A stretch of 34,191 nt of DNA from Desulfobacteraceae bacterium (GCA_021107575.1 JAIOSM010000089.1:1-34191); one strand, 5' to 3'. Positions 25,002-33,610 are shown, counted from the first letter of the stretch. Numbers and translations are program-made. Notes: generated by a model not told the origin, from the letters alone.

Positions 25002-25604
25002 ATGGAAAAAGTATTATGCGTTAAAAGAAAAATTCTCCCTAGAGAATGGGTCAAAAAAAAAAGTATTATAATAATTGATGAATCAACTTTTTTTAAAACC
25101 TGCTCCACTTTTGATTTTGAGTTTAAAGAACGAGAAATAATTGAAAAAAACCAAGATTTCAAACAAATAATACCTTATATCATGATTCAGACAAAAGACT
25201 TAAAGTATATTGCTGTTTATAAACGGAAAGGCAGTGAAGAAAGATTGCATGATCTCTGGTCAATAGGTATTGGAGGTCATATAAATCCAATAGATGCAAA
25301 TAAAAACAACCATTCACTCAAACAAATAATTATAGCCGGTATGCAGCGAGAGCTAGGTGAAGAATTGGAAAAAATCGGTGATATGGATCAACCTGTTTTT
25401 TCGGGAATAATAAATGAGGAAGAAACTGATGTTGGTTCTGTGCATCTCGGAGCTGTTTTCAGAATCTTAACAAATAATAAAAATAGTTACATCAGTGGAG
25501 AAGAGCTTGTTGATTTCCAATGGATTGAGACTGAAAAAGCTGTCACTCTTAATTTAGAACTTTGGAGTAAGCTGACTCTCGAACTTATTGAGCTTATTGG
25601 TTGA
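25002..25604 (+). CDS. NUDIX domain protein (COG4112-type predicted phosphoesterase)
   Basis: This is a probable nucleotide-diphosphate-type hydrolase. The C-terminal half of the Nudix box is intact: REL-G-EE (Arg116, Glu117, Glu120, Glu121). The glycine pair GGHIN (91-95) is present, but the stretch between is longer than in the standard GX5EX7 box, as in the uncharacterised COG4112 group. Residues 1-50 form an extra N-terminal domain (MEKVLCVKR, EFKEREIIEKN), and YIAVYKRKGSEERLHDLWSIG is typical of this group. Its 200 residues fit. It stands alone on the plus strand, 79 bp after the ATPase gene, with a poor ribosome site (AGAAAGA). The substrate is unknown. Confidence 0.82.
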   Translation: MEKVLCVKRKILPREWVKKKSIIIIDESTFFKTCSTFDFEFKEREIIEKNQDFKQIIPYIMIQTKDLKYIAVYKRKGSEERLHDLWSIGIGGHINPIDANKNNHSLKQIIIAGMQRELGEELEKIGDMDQPVFSGIINEEETDVGSVHLGAVFRILTNNKNSYISGEELVDFQWIETEKAVTLNLELWSKLTLELIELIG

Positions 25605-25636
25605 CCTTATTAAGCTTATCACAAAATAAAGGTCAA
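25601..25636 (+). terminator. Stem-loop overlapping the end of the NUDIX gene
   Basis: TTGACCTT (25601-25608, including the TGA stop) pairs with AAGGTCAA (25629-25636) around a 20-nt loop. There is no strong T run, so termination is weak or factor-dependent. Confidence 0.35.
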
Positions 25637-25735
25637 GTATAAGTTTCCATCCCACCTTAAAAAAAGAATAGAAATATTAATTTGTTTGTTTCTTTAAAAA
25701 AACATGCGCTAAAATTATATTTTCTCAAGATTTTA

Positions 25736-26032
25736 TTACATACCAATCATTCTGAGTCCTTCTTCAGTTTCATAATATGGTAAGATATCATAGGAGTAGC
25801 CTTCAACACCAAAATAAACAGCCAGGCTATCACCAACGGCCTGAAGTCCTTCTGCAAGGCGAGAATTATCAACTTCATACAAGGTAATAGAATGGATACC
25901 GTCAAATCTGTTTGAAGAGATATAAGGGCCTTTTTTTACCAAAAATCCAGGTAGAGCTGGCGCTGTAAGAAAACGTTTTGCTATTTCTCTGGCACTTTCC
26001 GGTGGATATGTAACATTTGAAATTATAATCAT
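25736..26032 (-). CDS. Conserved-looking 98-residue protein of unknown function
   Basis: I do not recognise a named family. The protein is small, without signal peptide or membrane segment. Beta/alpha alternation is visible: MIIISNVTYP (strand), PESAREIAKRFL (helix), then IHSITLYEVDNSRLAEGLQA and VGDSLAVYFGVEGYSYDILP, consistent with a ferredoxin-like alpha/beta sandwich such as dimeric alpha-beta-barrel domains. The N terminus begins directly with the first strand. A good ribosome site AAGGAG lies 10 bases before the ATG. It is followed by non-coding DNA and stands alone, convergent with the NUDIX gene. The well-formed translation signals and even codon use make it a real gene. Confidence 0.65.
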   Translation of the reverse strand: MIIISNVTYPPESAREIAKRFLTAPALPGFLVKKGPYISSNRFDGIHSITLYEVDNSRLAEGLQAVGDSLAVYFGVEGYSYDILPYYETEEGLRMIGM

Positions 26033-26209
26033 TGTTTTGCATCTCCTTTTACTTATAAAAATTATTACTAAATTAAGTATTTACACTTTTTTACTCAAAG
26101 ATAAAACAAATATTTTTTAGCAACGGAGAAAACAATCATGTTTGCAGTATAAAAACTACTGACAAACAAAATTATGATCTTGCGAGGTCAAATTTTTGAT
26201 CAGCTTTTT

Positions 26210-28516
26210 TTAGAATTTTTTTGCAATATCATTATCAATTACATAGATACAAATCTTATTTGCGCCCTGCTGAGTATAATTAAACTTTTCAACAAGATTA
26301 TTTATAAGGAACTTTACATCTGTCTTGATCCTATTGTCATAGGCTTTAAAATCATCAGTATCAAAATCTTTTATTGCACGTCGAAAATTTTCATTCTCAA
26401 TAAAGGGTTCTAAAACACGATTTTTTAAATTGTGTGCATATCGTTCATATAAAGATAGAAAAAGTTTTGTTTCTTCGATGGTTTTGCCATCAATCATAAT
26501 TTCCTGACTTAATGAATGAGTAGTGTATTGTTTTAAAACATCTGACCTGAATTCCTTACTCTTTGTTTCATCAATACTCCCTGCAAAAAGCCTGCTTTCA
26601 ATACTTTTAAAAAAACCCTCTGAAATTTCCAGTTTTTCATGGGTAAAAACACATTTTATTGAAGAATCATTTTCAAAATTTACTGCAGAGATATAGTTTT
26701 TAATATCCTTTACTATTTGTGCCTCATTATAATAATAAAGTGATTCTTTTACCTGTTGCAATACGCAATAGTCATACATCTTAATCAAAGATGACATAAA
26801 TTCCTCAGGTATCATTTTTTTATATTCATCTGAGAGTCCATTAAAAAATAAACAGAGCTCAGGCATGTTAATAAGTTGATCTTCTCTTAAATATCTTGAA
26901 TAGAACTGATCAAAAAGTTTAATGGAATCCCTTCCTGAGAACCCATTGTTTCCTTCTTTTTCTGATTCTATAATTATTTTTCGCCACATTTTCACATCAA
27001 GTGCTTTTCTATCGTCCTCATCTATCCATGATGGTATATTTCCTGAATAAATTTCCATTTTTAAAAGCATCAGGCTCTTATCACAATAAAATTTATACTT
27101 TTCAGGTTTCTTGATCCATTCAAGTAATGCATCAGATTTTTCATTAAGACGTGTGGATATAACAATTTTTGCAAAATTATGTAAAACCATGGGAAGAAAA
27201 CTTTCATCTATATGTTTCCCAAAAATATCCCTATAAATATTAACCTCGGTTTTTACATCTAAAACATATGGAATATTTATATACTGAATTCTGTCAGAAA
27301 AAGATGGAACGTCTTTAATGTTTTTTTTATCTTCCGGGTTCATAAGTGCAAAAAATAACGAGTTTACTTTTTCTTCGATATCTTCAACTTTATGCAGGCC
27401 CTCACTGATAATGTTATGAAGTTCAACCATACGGTCAATATTATGTGATTTTATGTCCATTAGGGCATAGATTCCGTTATTCACTTTTGCAAATTTTGAA
27501 TAAATATAATTAATTATATTGGAGTCCTGAAATAATATGTTAATTCTTCTTTGGATTATTTCATTATAATAGAAATCTCTTCTTACAGGCTTGTCTCCCG
27601 GGTTAAAAACACTAATTCCATTACCAAGTCGTCTGTTAAAATCATATGGGCGAGCATACAACATATTGAACACTTCAGTTGGGTTGCCAAGTCTTTCAAG
27701 AAGCGATTGAAATATCGAAGTACAAATTGTACAGGCTTCTTCATTAAAAACCCATTCATATTCTTTTTCTGTAAATAATCTCCATTTAAATTCGTCATTT
27801 TCTATGATTCCATCCAGAACATCTCTTCTGCTTTCTTTAGGTATCATTAAAATTGGGTTATCGTGAGACATACATGGAATCTCAATATAATCTTTCTCAT
27901 ATTGCTCTGCAATTTCTTCTTTTTTTCTTTTATTTTTTGAATGTTCTGTTTTTTCCATAAAGCTAAGATAATTTTCAAAAGCAGTTATAGTTTCAGATTT
28001 TTCTAATCGCCACAGCTTTTTTACATCAAGACGCCATAAAATCTCATATCGCAGGCCATTGTCAGTATTTGCATATTGCTCAAATTTTCTTAAAAGATTA
28101 TTTAGAAATGTACTTTTCCCACATCCATGGGGCCCATGGAAAATATATATTCTATTTTGCTGGGTACCATGACGTAAGCTTTCCATCTGTTTCATGAACC
28201 TGTTTGCAAATAACATATCTGTAAAATAAGGTTCCTCAGATCCTTCTACAAAAAGTTTTGTACAATCATAGGCAGTAAAATCGAATTCTTCCGGGTCATC
28301 GAATAATGCAGTGTCAAAAATCTGAACATTGCTCTTAATCATATCATGGAACGCCTGAAAAACATTTCGTAAAAGTATAGATGGATTTTGTTGAAGAAGA
28401 TTTAAAAATTCTTTAAATGGTACAGGCTTAAGTTTTTTAAAATCAACTGTTTTTTTATCAAGTAATGTAAAAGCCTGTTCTATGGAAGTACTGCCATTAG
28501 AATTATCATCATTCAT
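26210..28516 (-). CDS. Second PrkA-type AAA+ protein (PrkA2)
   Basis: This is a full-length PrkA paralogue of 768 residues. PrkA proteins were named serine protein kinases; ATP-dependent protease activity has also been reported for the B. subtilis member. Features: N-terminal PrkA helix FKEFLNLLQQNPSILLRN; Walker A GPHGCGKST (128-136); the family motif CMSHDNPILMIP (215-226; canonical CPMHEDPLHLIP); Walker-B position GIYALMDIK (348-356, Asp354 without an adjacent Glu); sensor Asn393; Arg409 in FSDRIQYINIPY; and a long C-terminal helical domain ending in EKFNYTQQGANKICIYVID. A Lys/Glu-rich insertion (about 165-210) and CTIC (262-265) are extra. It starts 7 bp after spoVR; its AGGAG lies 13 bases before the ATG, inside the spoVR end. 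It is the last gene of prkA1-yeaH-spoVR-prkA2. Confidence 0.85.
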   Translation of the reverse strand: MNDDNSNGSTSIEQAFTLLDKKTVDFKKLKPVPFKEFLNLLQQNPSILLRNVFQAFHDMIKSNVQIFDTALFDDPEEFDFTAYDCTKLFVEGSEEPYFTDMLFANRFMKQMESLRHGTQQNRIYIFHGPHGCGKSTFLNNLLRKFEQYANTDNGLRYEILWRLDVKKLWRLEKSETITAFENYLSFMEKTEHSKNKRKKEEIAEQYEKDYIEIPCMSHDNPILMIPKESRRDVLDGIIENDEFKWRLFTEKEYEWVFNEEACTICTSIFQSLLERLGNPTEVFNMLYARPYDFNRRLGNGISVFNPGDKPVRRDFYYNEIIQRRINILFQDSNIINYIYSKFAKVNNGIYALMDIKSHNIDRMVELHNIISEGLHKVEDIEEKVNSLFFALMNPEDKKNIKDVPSFSDRIQYINIPYVLDVKTEVNIYRDIFGKHIDESFLPMVLHNFAKIVISTRLNEKSDALLEWIKKPEKYKFYCDKSLMLLKMEIYSGNIPSWIDEDDRKALDVKMWRKIIIESEKEGNNGFSGRDSIKLFDQFYSRYLREDQLINMPELCLFFNGLSDEYKKMIPEEFMSSLIKMYDYCVLQQVKESLYYYNEAQIVKDIKNYISAVNFENDSSIKCVFTHEKLEISEGFFKSIESRLFAGSIDETKSKEFRSDVLKQYTTHSLSQEIMIDGKTIEETKLFLSLYERYAHNLKNRVLEPFIENENFRRAIKDFDTDDFKAYDNRIKTDVKFLINNLVEKFNYTQQGANKICIYVIDNDIAKKF

Positions 28517-28523
28517 ATTTTAA

Positions 28524-30188
28524 TTATATCTCCTGCTTATGAAATTTTCTATTTTCAATAACATAAAGAATTTTCTTCCATTCAAATTTTTCTTTTTCTG
28601 ATGACTCTGGCGTTTGATAATTCGGATCCCAAAAATTTACATAACTTTTATCTGATGTAGCCTGTTTTGCAACTTCGTGGGTTTCGAGTTTTATTGGACC
28701 GCCCCATAAAAATTCAATACCCATCATAGTGTTTTCTATAAAATCTTTTTTTAAGGGTTTTTCTTCAAATTTATGAACAAGATATAATAAACCCTGTTTT
28801 GACTTCTCATGATTAACAGAAATAACTGGTGGATGATAAAGAGTATCTATAACCATTTGTCTATAGTCTTGGGCATTTCTTGATTTAATATAATACTCCC
28901 TTGTCATTCTTGCCTTATTCAATCTTTGACCTGATACAAACAATTTATGTTCATTAACAAACTCCTGATCAATGTATCTATTGATAAAAGAAAAATCACA
29001 TAAATTTTCACGTACGCTGAAAATATAATCTAAGCCTGTACCTTTTAATTTATTAAAATGTTTTTTTTCGTGTTCATCTTTCAGCATAAAATATTCCAGA
29101 TCAAAACAGCCTCTATCTTCCATGGAGAGAATGTGAGAAAACAGTCGCAGACCAAGTGCATATGGATTTAAACCAAGCTTAGGCATAGCAGTAACTACTG
29201 CATTTACTTTTGCAAAGCTTACTTCATGACCATTTATTCTTTCATCTTTCATAAACAGAGTTTCATGCCAGAAACTTGCCCAGCCCTCATTCATTATCTT
29301 TGTTCTTATTTGTGGCTGGAAGTAATTTGAAGTCTGCCTTACTATCTCAATTATAGATTTCATCCATTTATTTTCATCTTCTTTTAAAAATAATGAGTGC
29401 TTAATTATATACTGGATAACATCGAGATGTTCATTGTTACTTTCTCTGGCCTCTTTTTTTTTTGTTTTATAAAACTCTGTAAATTCCGGGTGTTTTATAA
29501 AAACATCTTCAAAAAATATTGCTTCAAAGGCTTTTTTATTCTCTTTTTTACACTTGTTGTATCTTTCTATTTCTTTTAGATAATTATTAGTAGTAATTTT
29601 TTTTTCTTTTTGAAGAAAAATATCAAAATAGCAATCAACCTGAGTAAATTTTTTATTCTCAGGAAAGGTAAGCATATTATTTATTTCTCTATGATAATTA
29701 ACAAGATTATCAATTCCTCTTGCAAACTCAATAACATAATCAACCCATCTGCCTTTTTCTGCACGGTATCGTGCAATAACTCTCTTGTCAGAAAGGGCTT
29801 TACCTGTTAAGTCAAAATCCCAGGTGTTTTTGAAAAAGAGGTTGTTTTGAAAAAAGTCTATATGACCTAAAACATGATAGAATATCATCACATTCAACCA
29901 GTCAGGATTATTATCATTATAAAAAGAAATAGCAGGTCTTGTGTTAATAACTGTTTCGTAAGGATTATTTGGATAAAGCTCATACACTCCTTTACCGGAA
30001 ATGGTTTGTACGTCATGAACCCAGTAATCATACAAAGTCGGTATCATTACTTTTGGGCTCAGCTCAATCATATCCTTGTTTGTAACTATATATTCAAGAG
30101 TCTCATCATCAAACTTAAGGCCCTGATCCCTGGCTCTTTTTTTGCATTCCTCCATTATTCCTTTTGCATGTTGGCTAACCAGTTCCAT
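28524..30188 (-). CDS. spoVR: SpoVR family protein
   Basis: SpoVR proteins (SpoVR in Bacillus spore cortex formation, YcgB in E. coli stationary phase) have no known biochemical activity. The protein has 554 residues, slightly longer than usual. Family landmarks are PTLYDYWVHD (about 50-60), MIFYHVLGHIDFFQNNLFF, the NEGWASFWHETLF block with its conserved Trp and His residues, and the LNPYALGLRLF region. ENTMMGIEFLWGGPIKLETHE lies near the C terminus. His residues in YHVLGHIDFF and FWHET could bind metal, which is my inference. It starts 22 bp after yeaH with AGGAA 7 bases before the ATG. SpoVR, YeaH and PrkA are repeatedly found together, so a joint complex or pathway is likely. Confidence 0.93.
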   Translation of the reverse strand: MELVSQHAKGIMEECKKRARDQGLKFDDETLEYIVTNKDMIELSPKVMIPTLYDYWVHDVQTISGKGVYELYPNNPYETVINTRPAISFYNDNNPDWLNVMIFYHVLGHIDFFQNNLFFKNTWDFDLTGKALSDKRVIARYRAEKGRWVDYVIEFARGIDNLVNYHREINNMLTFPENKKFTQVDCYFDIFLQKEKKITTNNYLKEIERYNKCKKENKKAFEAIFFEDVFIKHPEFTEFYKTKKKEARESNNEHLDVIQYIIKHSLFLKEDENKWMKSIIEIVRQTSNYFQPQIRTKIMNEGWASFWHETLFMKDERINGHEVSFAKVNAVVTAMPKLGLNPYALGLRLFSHILSMEDRGCFDLEYFMLKDEHEKKHFNKLKGTGLDYIFSVRENLCDFSFINRYIDQEFVNEHKLFVSGQRLNKARMTREYYIKSRNAQDYRQMVIDTLYHPPVISVNHEKSKQGLLYLVHKFEEKPLKKDFIENTMMGIEFLWGGPIKLETHEVAKQATSDKSYVNFWDPNYQTPESSEKEKFEWKKILYVIENRKFHKQEI

Positions 30189-30210
30189 TTCTCATTTCCT
30201 GTTTTAAAAT

Positions 30211-31392
30211 TTATGAAATAAGTTTTTTTATACCCTGAATAATTCTCGAATCATCTGAACTTTCACTAAGTACATCCATTTTAATATAATTCTTTTGTTT
30301 ACTCAGGATCTCAGATTTTTTTAAATATAGTTCTACCTCTGTCTGTCTTGATTTTGAATAAGTATGTTCAACTATTGAAATTCCGACTCTTGAAGCATAT
30401 CCAAGCATTTTTTTAAGCTCTTCTATTGCTTCCTTACCATCTGTGTCCCAATCATCTCCATCAGTGCCATGAAAAATAAAAATATTATAATCCCGTGCTA
30501 AATTTTCCTTTTCAACAATATCATTTACCATTTTATAGCCTGAAACAACTTTAGTACCTCCTGCGACCTTATATGAATAATACTTATAAAAATCCTCGAC
30601 TTCCCTCGCCTCTGTATCATGAAGAATAAATCTTGTTTCAACTTGTTTCTCATATTGATAAAGCAACCATGAATAAAGCATTACATGCTGTGATACGACA
30701 ACCTGAGTAGTTTTGCCTCCCATGGAACCGGAATAATCCCTTACAAAAAAAACTATTGCCTGGGATTCAAAATCTTTTTCTCTTGATAAAATTCTATAAA
30801 CCAGATCTCTTGGAGAAATAATAAATGATGTAGGATCAATATCAGAAACATCAGGGATATTCCCAAGGCATCTGTTTGTTTGAACTACTTGTTTTAGAGT
30901 AGCCTTTTTATCAAGAACCTGGCCAACACCTCTGTTTTTGTCAGTCAAGTCATAAATATACCGTGAAAGAACGCGCTTTTTACCTTTATTACTTAAATTA
31001 GGAAGATCAAAATCCTCGGACAAACTCTTCCCCAGTTCATAGGCATTGGATTCAAGTTCATGTTCTCCTCCTTCTCCCTGACCCGGCCCTTCTCCTCCTT
31101 CGCCCTCGCCTTCTTCTTCAGAAGGTCTCAACGGCTCTTCTCCAATCACTTCGCCTTCTTGGCCTTCACCGGTTCCACCTGTTGAATCTCCCTGACCTCC
31201 TTCAGACTCTGGTACAGGTTTATCATGAATAAATTTTTCTTCTACGGTTGTTGGAACTATTATAATCCGCTCTTTACCTCTCTTGCTGGGCTTTACAATT
31301 TTACCGATACGGATCTTTCGCTTAAATCCGTCATCTTCTCGTTTACGATCCCTTTGGAGTAGTTCATCCAGAGTTACCATTTTATTTGTCAT
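30211..31392 (-). CDS. yeaH: YeaH/DUF444 family protein with von Willebrand A-type metal site
   Basis: YeaH is the usual partner of PrkA/YeaG. Its 393 residues consist of a basic N-terminal part (RKIRIGKIVKPSKRG), a Gly/Glu-rich low-complexity linker (about 62-113), the DUF444 motif DLPNLSNKGKK, and a C-terminal von Willebrand A-like domain. The MIDAS motif DYSGSMGG is at 219-226, with Thr and Asp candidates later (HDTEAREVE; GTDGDDWDTDG at about 312-322). The ATG at 31392 overlaps the prkA1 end by 11 bp, but AGGAGG abuts it directly. The ATG four codons later (31380) has a 12-base spacing to the same AGGAGG and could be the true start. E. coli YeaH has the same DxSGSM motif and a similar glycine-rich part. 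Confidence 0.93.
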   Translation of the reverse strand: MTNKMVTLDELLQRDRKREDDGFKRKIRIGKIVKPSKRGKERIIIVPTTVEEKFIHDKPVPESEGGQGDSTGGTGEGQEGEVIGEEPLRPSEEEGEGEGGEGPGQGEGGEHELESNAYELGKSLSEDFDLPNLSNKGKKRVLSRYIYDLTDKNRGVGQVLDKKATLKQVVQTNRCLGNIPDVSDIDPTSFIISPRDLVYRILSREKDFESQAIVFFVRDYSGSMGGKTTQVVVSQHVMLYSWLLYQYEKQVETRFILHDTEAREVEDFYKYYSYKVAGGTKVVSGYKMVNDIVEKENLARDYNIFIFHGTDGDDWDTDGKEAIEELKKMLGYASRVGISIVEHTYSKSRQTEVELYLKKSEILSKQKNYIKMDVLSESSDDSRIIQGIKKLIS

Positions 31393-33436
31393 CCTCCTGG
31401 CTGCAAAAATATTCTATTGTTTTTTGAGCACAAGTACTGCAATATTTTAGTTTACCCATCATTGTTGTAACCATTCGGTCATAAAGTTTTTGATTTTCTT
31501 CATTGGTTCTGTTAGCCAGCGCTCCTATCAGGCTACCTGCACCTGCAATATCAGATTTTAATCTGACGTCTGTAACGGCTTTAACAAGTTCTAAATTATC
31601 CATAAAATCATAATTGATATCCACAGAGATTTTCTGTCCATAAATTTTCCTGATGGAATTTCTAAACGATGTCCTTTGCTCGTCAGTTTTAAGCCCTAAT
31701 CTGTCTTCAACATTTTGAATATAACGTTCATCAATTTTAATAGCTTTTAACTCACCTGACTGAGGGTCTTTATACTTCCACATCATATCAACCCCAAGGT
31801 TCTCTGCATCAATACCTATAATCATATTTACATAATTCATAACATCTTTTTTAATTGCCAGAGGCTCGTCCATATATGCATTAAACATTTCAGTCATAAC
31901 TCTTTCACGATAAAGTCCTCTTGCGATTTTCAAATCTTCAAGAAACTTGCTGCGATCCTGAGCATCATTCACATAATCAAGAATTATTGTTTCAAGTGCT
32001 TTAAAAATATCCAGGGCAAACATGCATTTGCCTTCGTTTGTTTCTGAGCTCTCAAGCAATAGCTGAACTGCCCTGCCAAGGTTTCTCTGCCCAAGTCCTT
32101 TTTGTCCAAACCGCTTTGTAATATCTGTTTCTCTATTTAATGTATCAATCAATTCGGCAAGGGTTTTATGGCTTTTTTCACCAGCCACTTCTCCTGCTGC
32201 AAGTTTCATTGTTTCCACAGGCGTTAATTTTTCAGATCTGGGCAATCTTGATAGAATCACACCAACAGATGCGGCATAATTGAGGTTTGGATCCTGGTGT
32301 AATGTCTCATGATTAAAAGTGGTTTTAACATCACTTCCAATAGCATAACTTGTTAATGTTTCCTGAAGTTTATAATCTGTGTTATGTGCCACATAGCAAA
32401 TACGACATCTATCAATAATTGGAGCTTCTTCTCTTTCTGCAAGAAACGTATCAAATTCTGAATTATTACTTGTGGCAATAATTAAAGTGTCAATTGGCCA
32501 TTTGAATCCATCCAGCTCTATTGATCTGTTCTGAATCACCCCCAGATAGACCTGTACAAGGTCTTTTTTGTTCTTATATATTTCATCACTGAAATGTATT
32601 CCACCTCCTGCAACTCTGGCAAGAGCACCTCTTCTTAAGTCAAACCTGTAAGGATTATTTGTATCAGATATATGAAGCAGTCTTTGAATGGATTCTTCTC
32701 CCAAAAGATCAACTGCTGAAGAGGTGATTTTATCCTTGGCAGGATACTTTCCTGTCACAGTACCAAGGCTTTCAATCAAAGGTACAGGGATGATATCAAT
32801 AAATGCTAACATTTTCTTGATGTCATTATCTGTATGTGCTCGTATTAATTCCCAGATATAGGCACTACAAGCTCCAAGTGGACGATATTTTTCATATATT
32901 GATTCTAATTTTTTGGGCGGGAATTTAAAAATTTTCTCAAAATGCTTTCTTGAACCATCTTTTGTCTCCATAAGATTCATGGCAAGAATCATGGGATCTT
33001 CATAAGTCTGAGACTCAACAGTCTTTATTTTTCCAAAACTGCCTAATTTATCAAGATTATTAAACTTAAAAGTATATCTTCTATTATCTGGTTTAGTCAA
33101 AAACTCTCTGTACTGATCGCACAAAAAATCCACAAAAAACGTTTTACCATTTCCGGGCTCACCAACCAGAACAAATGCCATCTCACCTGATGAACCACCT
33201 TCTGCTGCATCTTTCACAAAGGATACAAAACTGTTTATTTCATCATACATCCCAATAAGATGTTTTTTCTTTTTGCTGAAAAGATCAAATTGATAGGTTG
33301 TTTTCCCTTTTACTGTAATCTTCTGAATCCCAGCCTTTAAAATCATTCTGGAGACGCTCTGAAAAGCGTTTTCAAAAGCTCGTTTTCCTTTTTTAACAGA
33401 ATCTATGTGATGTGAAAGAGTTTGATTCTCACCCAT
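31382..33436 (-). CDS. prkA: PrkA family AAA+ serine kinase/protease homologue (PrkA1)
   Basis: This is the first gene of the operon. 684 residues from the ATG at 33436, which has GGAGGAGGG 5 bases before it. The frame is open to 33523, but the extra 29 codons include the hairpin and promoter leader and look non-coding. Motifs: Walker A GEPGNGKT (92-99), family motif TYEDPMILAM (144-153), Walker B GGIHFSDE (278-285), sensor ATSNNSEFDTF, Arg343 in IDRCRICYV, then the PrkA C-terminal kinase-like domain (about 400-684). The very end has CSTC-x8-C, a possible Zn or redox site. The PrkA family (YeaG in E. coli) acts in nutrient stress and stationary phase, with YeaH. The order here is prkA1-yeaH-spoVR-prkA2. 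Confidence 0.93.
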   Translation of the reverse strand: MGENQTLSHHIDSVKKGKRAFENAFQSVSRMILKAGIQKITVKGKTTYQFDLFSKKKKHLIGMYDEINSFVSFVKDAAEGGSSGEMAFVLVGEPGNGKTFFVDFLCDQYREFLTKPDNRRYTFKFNNLDKLGSFGKIKTVESQTYEDPMILAMNLMETKDGSRKHFEKIFKFPPKKLESIYEKYRPLGACSAYIWELIRAHTDNDIKKMLAFIDIIPVPLIESLGTVTGKYPAKDKITSSAVDLLGEESIQRLLHISDTNNPYRFDLRRGALARVAGGGIHFSDEIYKNKKDLVQVYLGVIQNRSIELDGFKWPIDTLIIATSNNSEFDTFLAEREEAPIIDRCRICYVAHNTDYKLQETLTSYAIGSDVKTTFNHETLHQDPNLNYAASVGVILSRLPRSEKLTPVETMKLAAGEVAGEKSHKTLAELIDTLNRETDITKRFGQKGLGQRNLGRAVQLLLESSETNEGKCMFALDIFKALETIILDYVNDAQDRSKFLEDLKIARGLYRERVMTEMFNAYMDEPLAIKKDVMNYVNMIIGIDAENLGVDMMWKYKDPQSGELKAIKIDERYIQNVEDRLGLKTDEQRTSFRNSIRKIYGQKISVDINYDFMDNLELVKAVTDVRLKSDIAGAGSLIGALANRTNEENQKLYDRMVTTMMGKLKYCSTCAQKTIEYFCSQEDDK

Positions 33437-33451
33437 TTTTTCCCTCCTCCG

Positions 33452-33475
33452 GGCAGCAGGAAGGTTAATGCTGCC
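33452..33475 (-). promoter_or_regulatory. Leader hairpin next to the prkA1 ribosome site
   Basis: In the minus-strand leader, GGCAGCA and TGCTGCC pair over 7 bp around the loop TTAACCTTCC, and the stem ends one base before GGAGGAGGG. The loop segment CCUUCC can pair with GGAGGG of the ribosome site (six pairs, one G-U), which would make an H-type pseudoknot that hides it. This is possible translational control; structure not tested. Confidence 0.4.
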
Positions 33476-33550
33476 ATGATTAAAATCATTTAAATAACTA
33501 AAACTAATTAAACATGCCCACATTATGAATCATAAATATACCTAACTAAG

Positions 33551-33579
33551 ATTTTAACAACCCATATTTTCCATGTCAA
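33551..33579 (-). promoter_or_regulatory. Strong sigma70-type promoter of the prkA1 operon
   Basis: On the minus strand, consensus TTGACA (33579-33574), a 17-base spacer and TAAAAT (33556-33551; five of six matches). Transcription should start near 33544, giving a leader of about 108 nt before the ATG at 33436 that includes the hairpin at 33452-33475. Confidence 0.7.
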
Positions 33580-33610
33580 GAAATAATTCGTAATACGACA
33601 GATAAAAATA

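Noticed and set aside
33437-33523. N-terminal extension of PrkA1 by 29 codons
   Set aside because: The frame is open, but this stretch holds the leader hairpin and the ribosome site GGAGGAGGG for the ATG at 33436, and it does not look like a PrkA N terminus.
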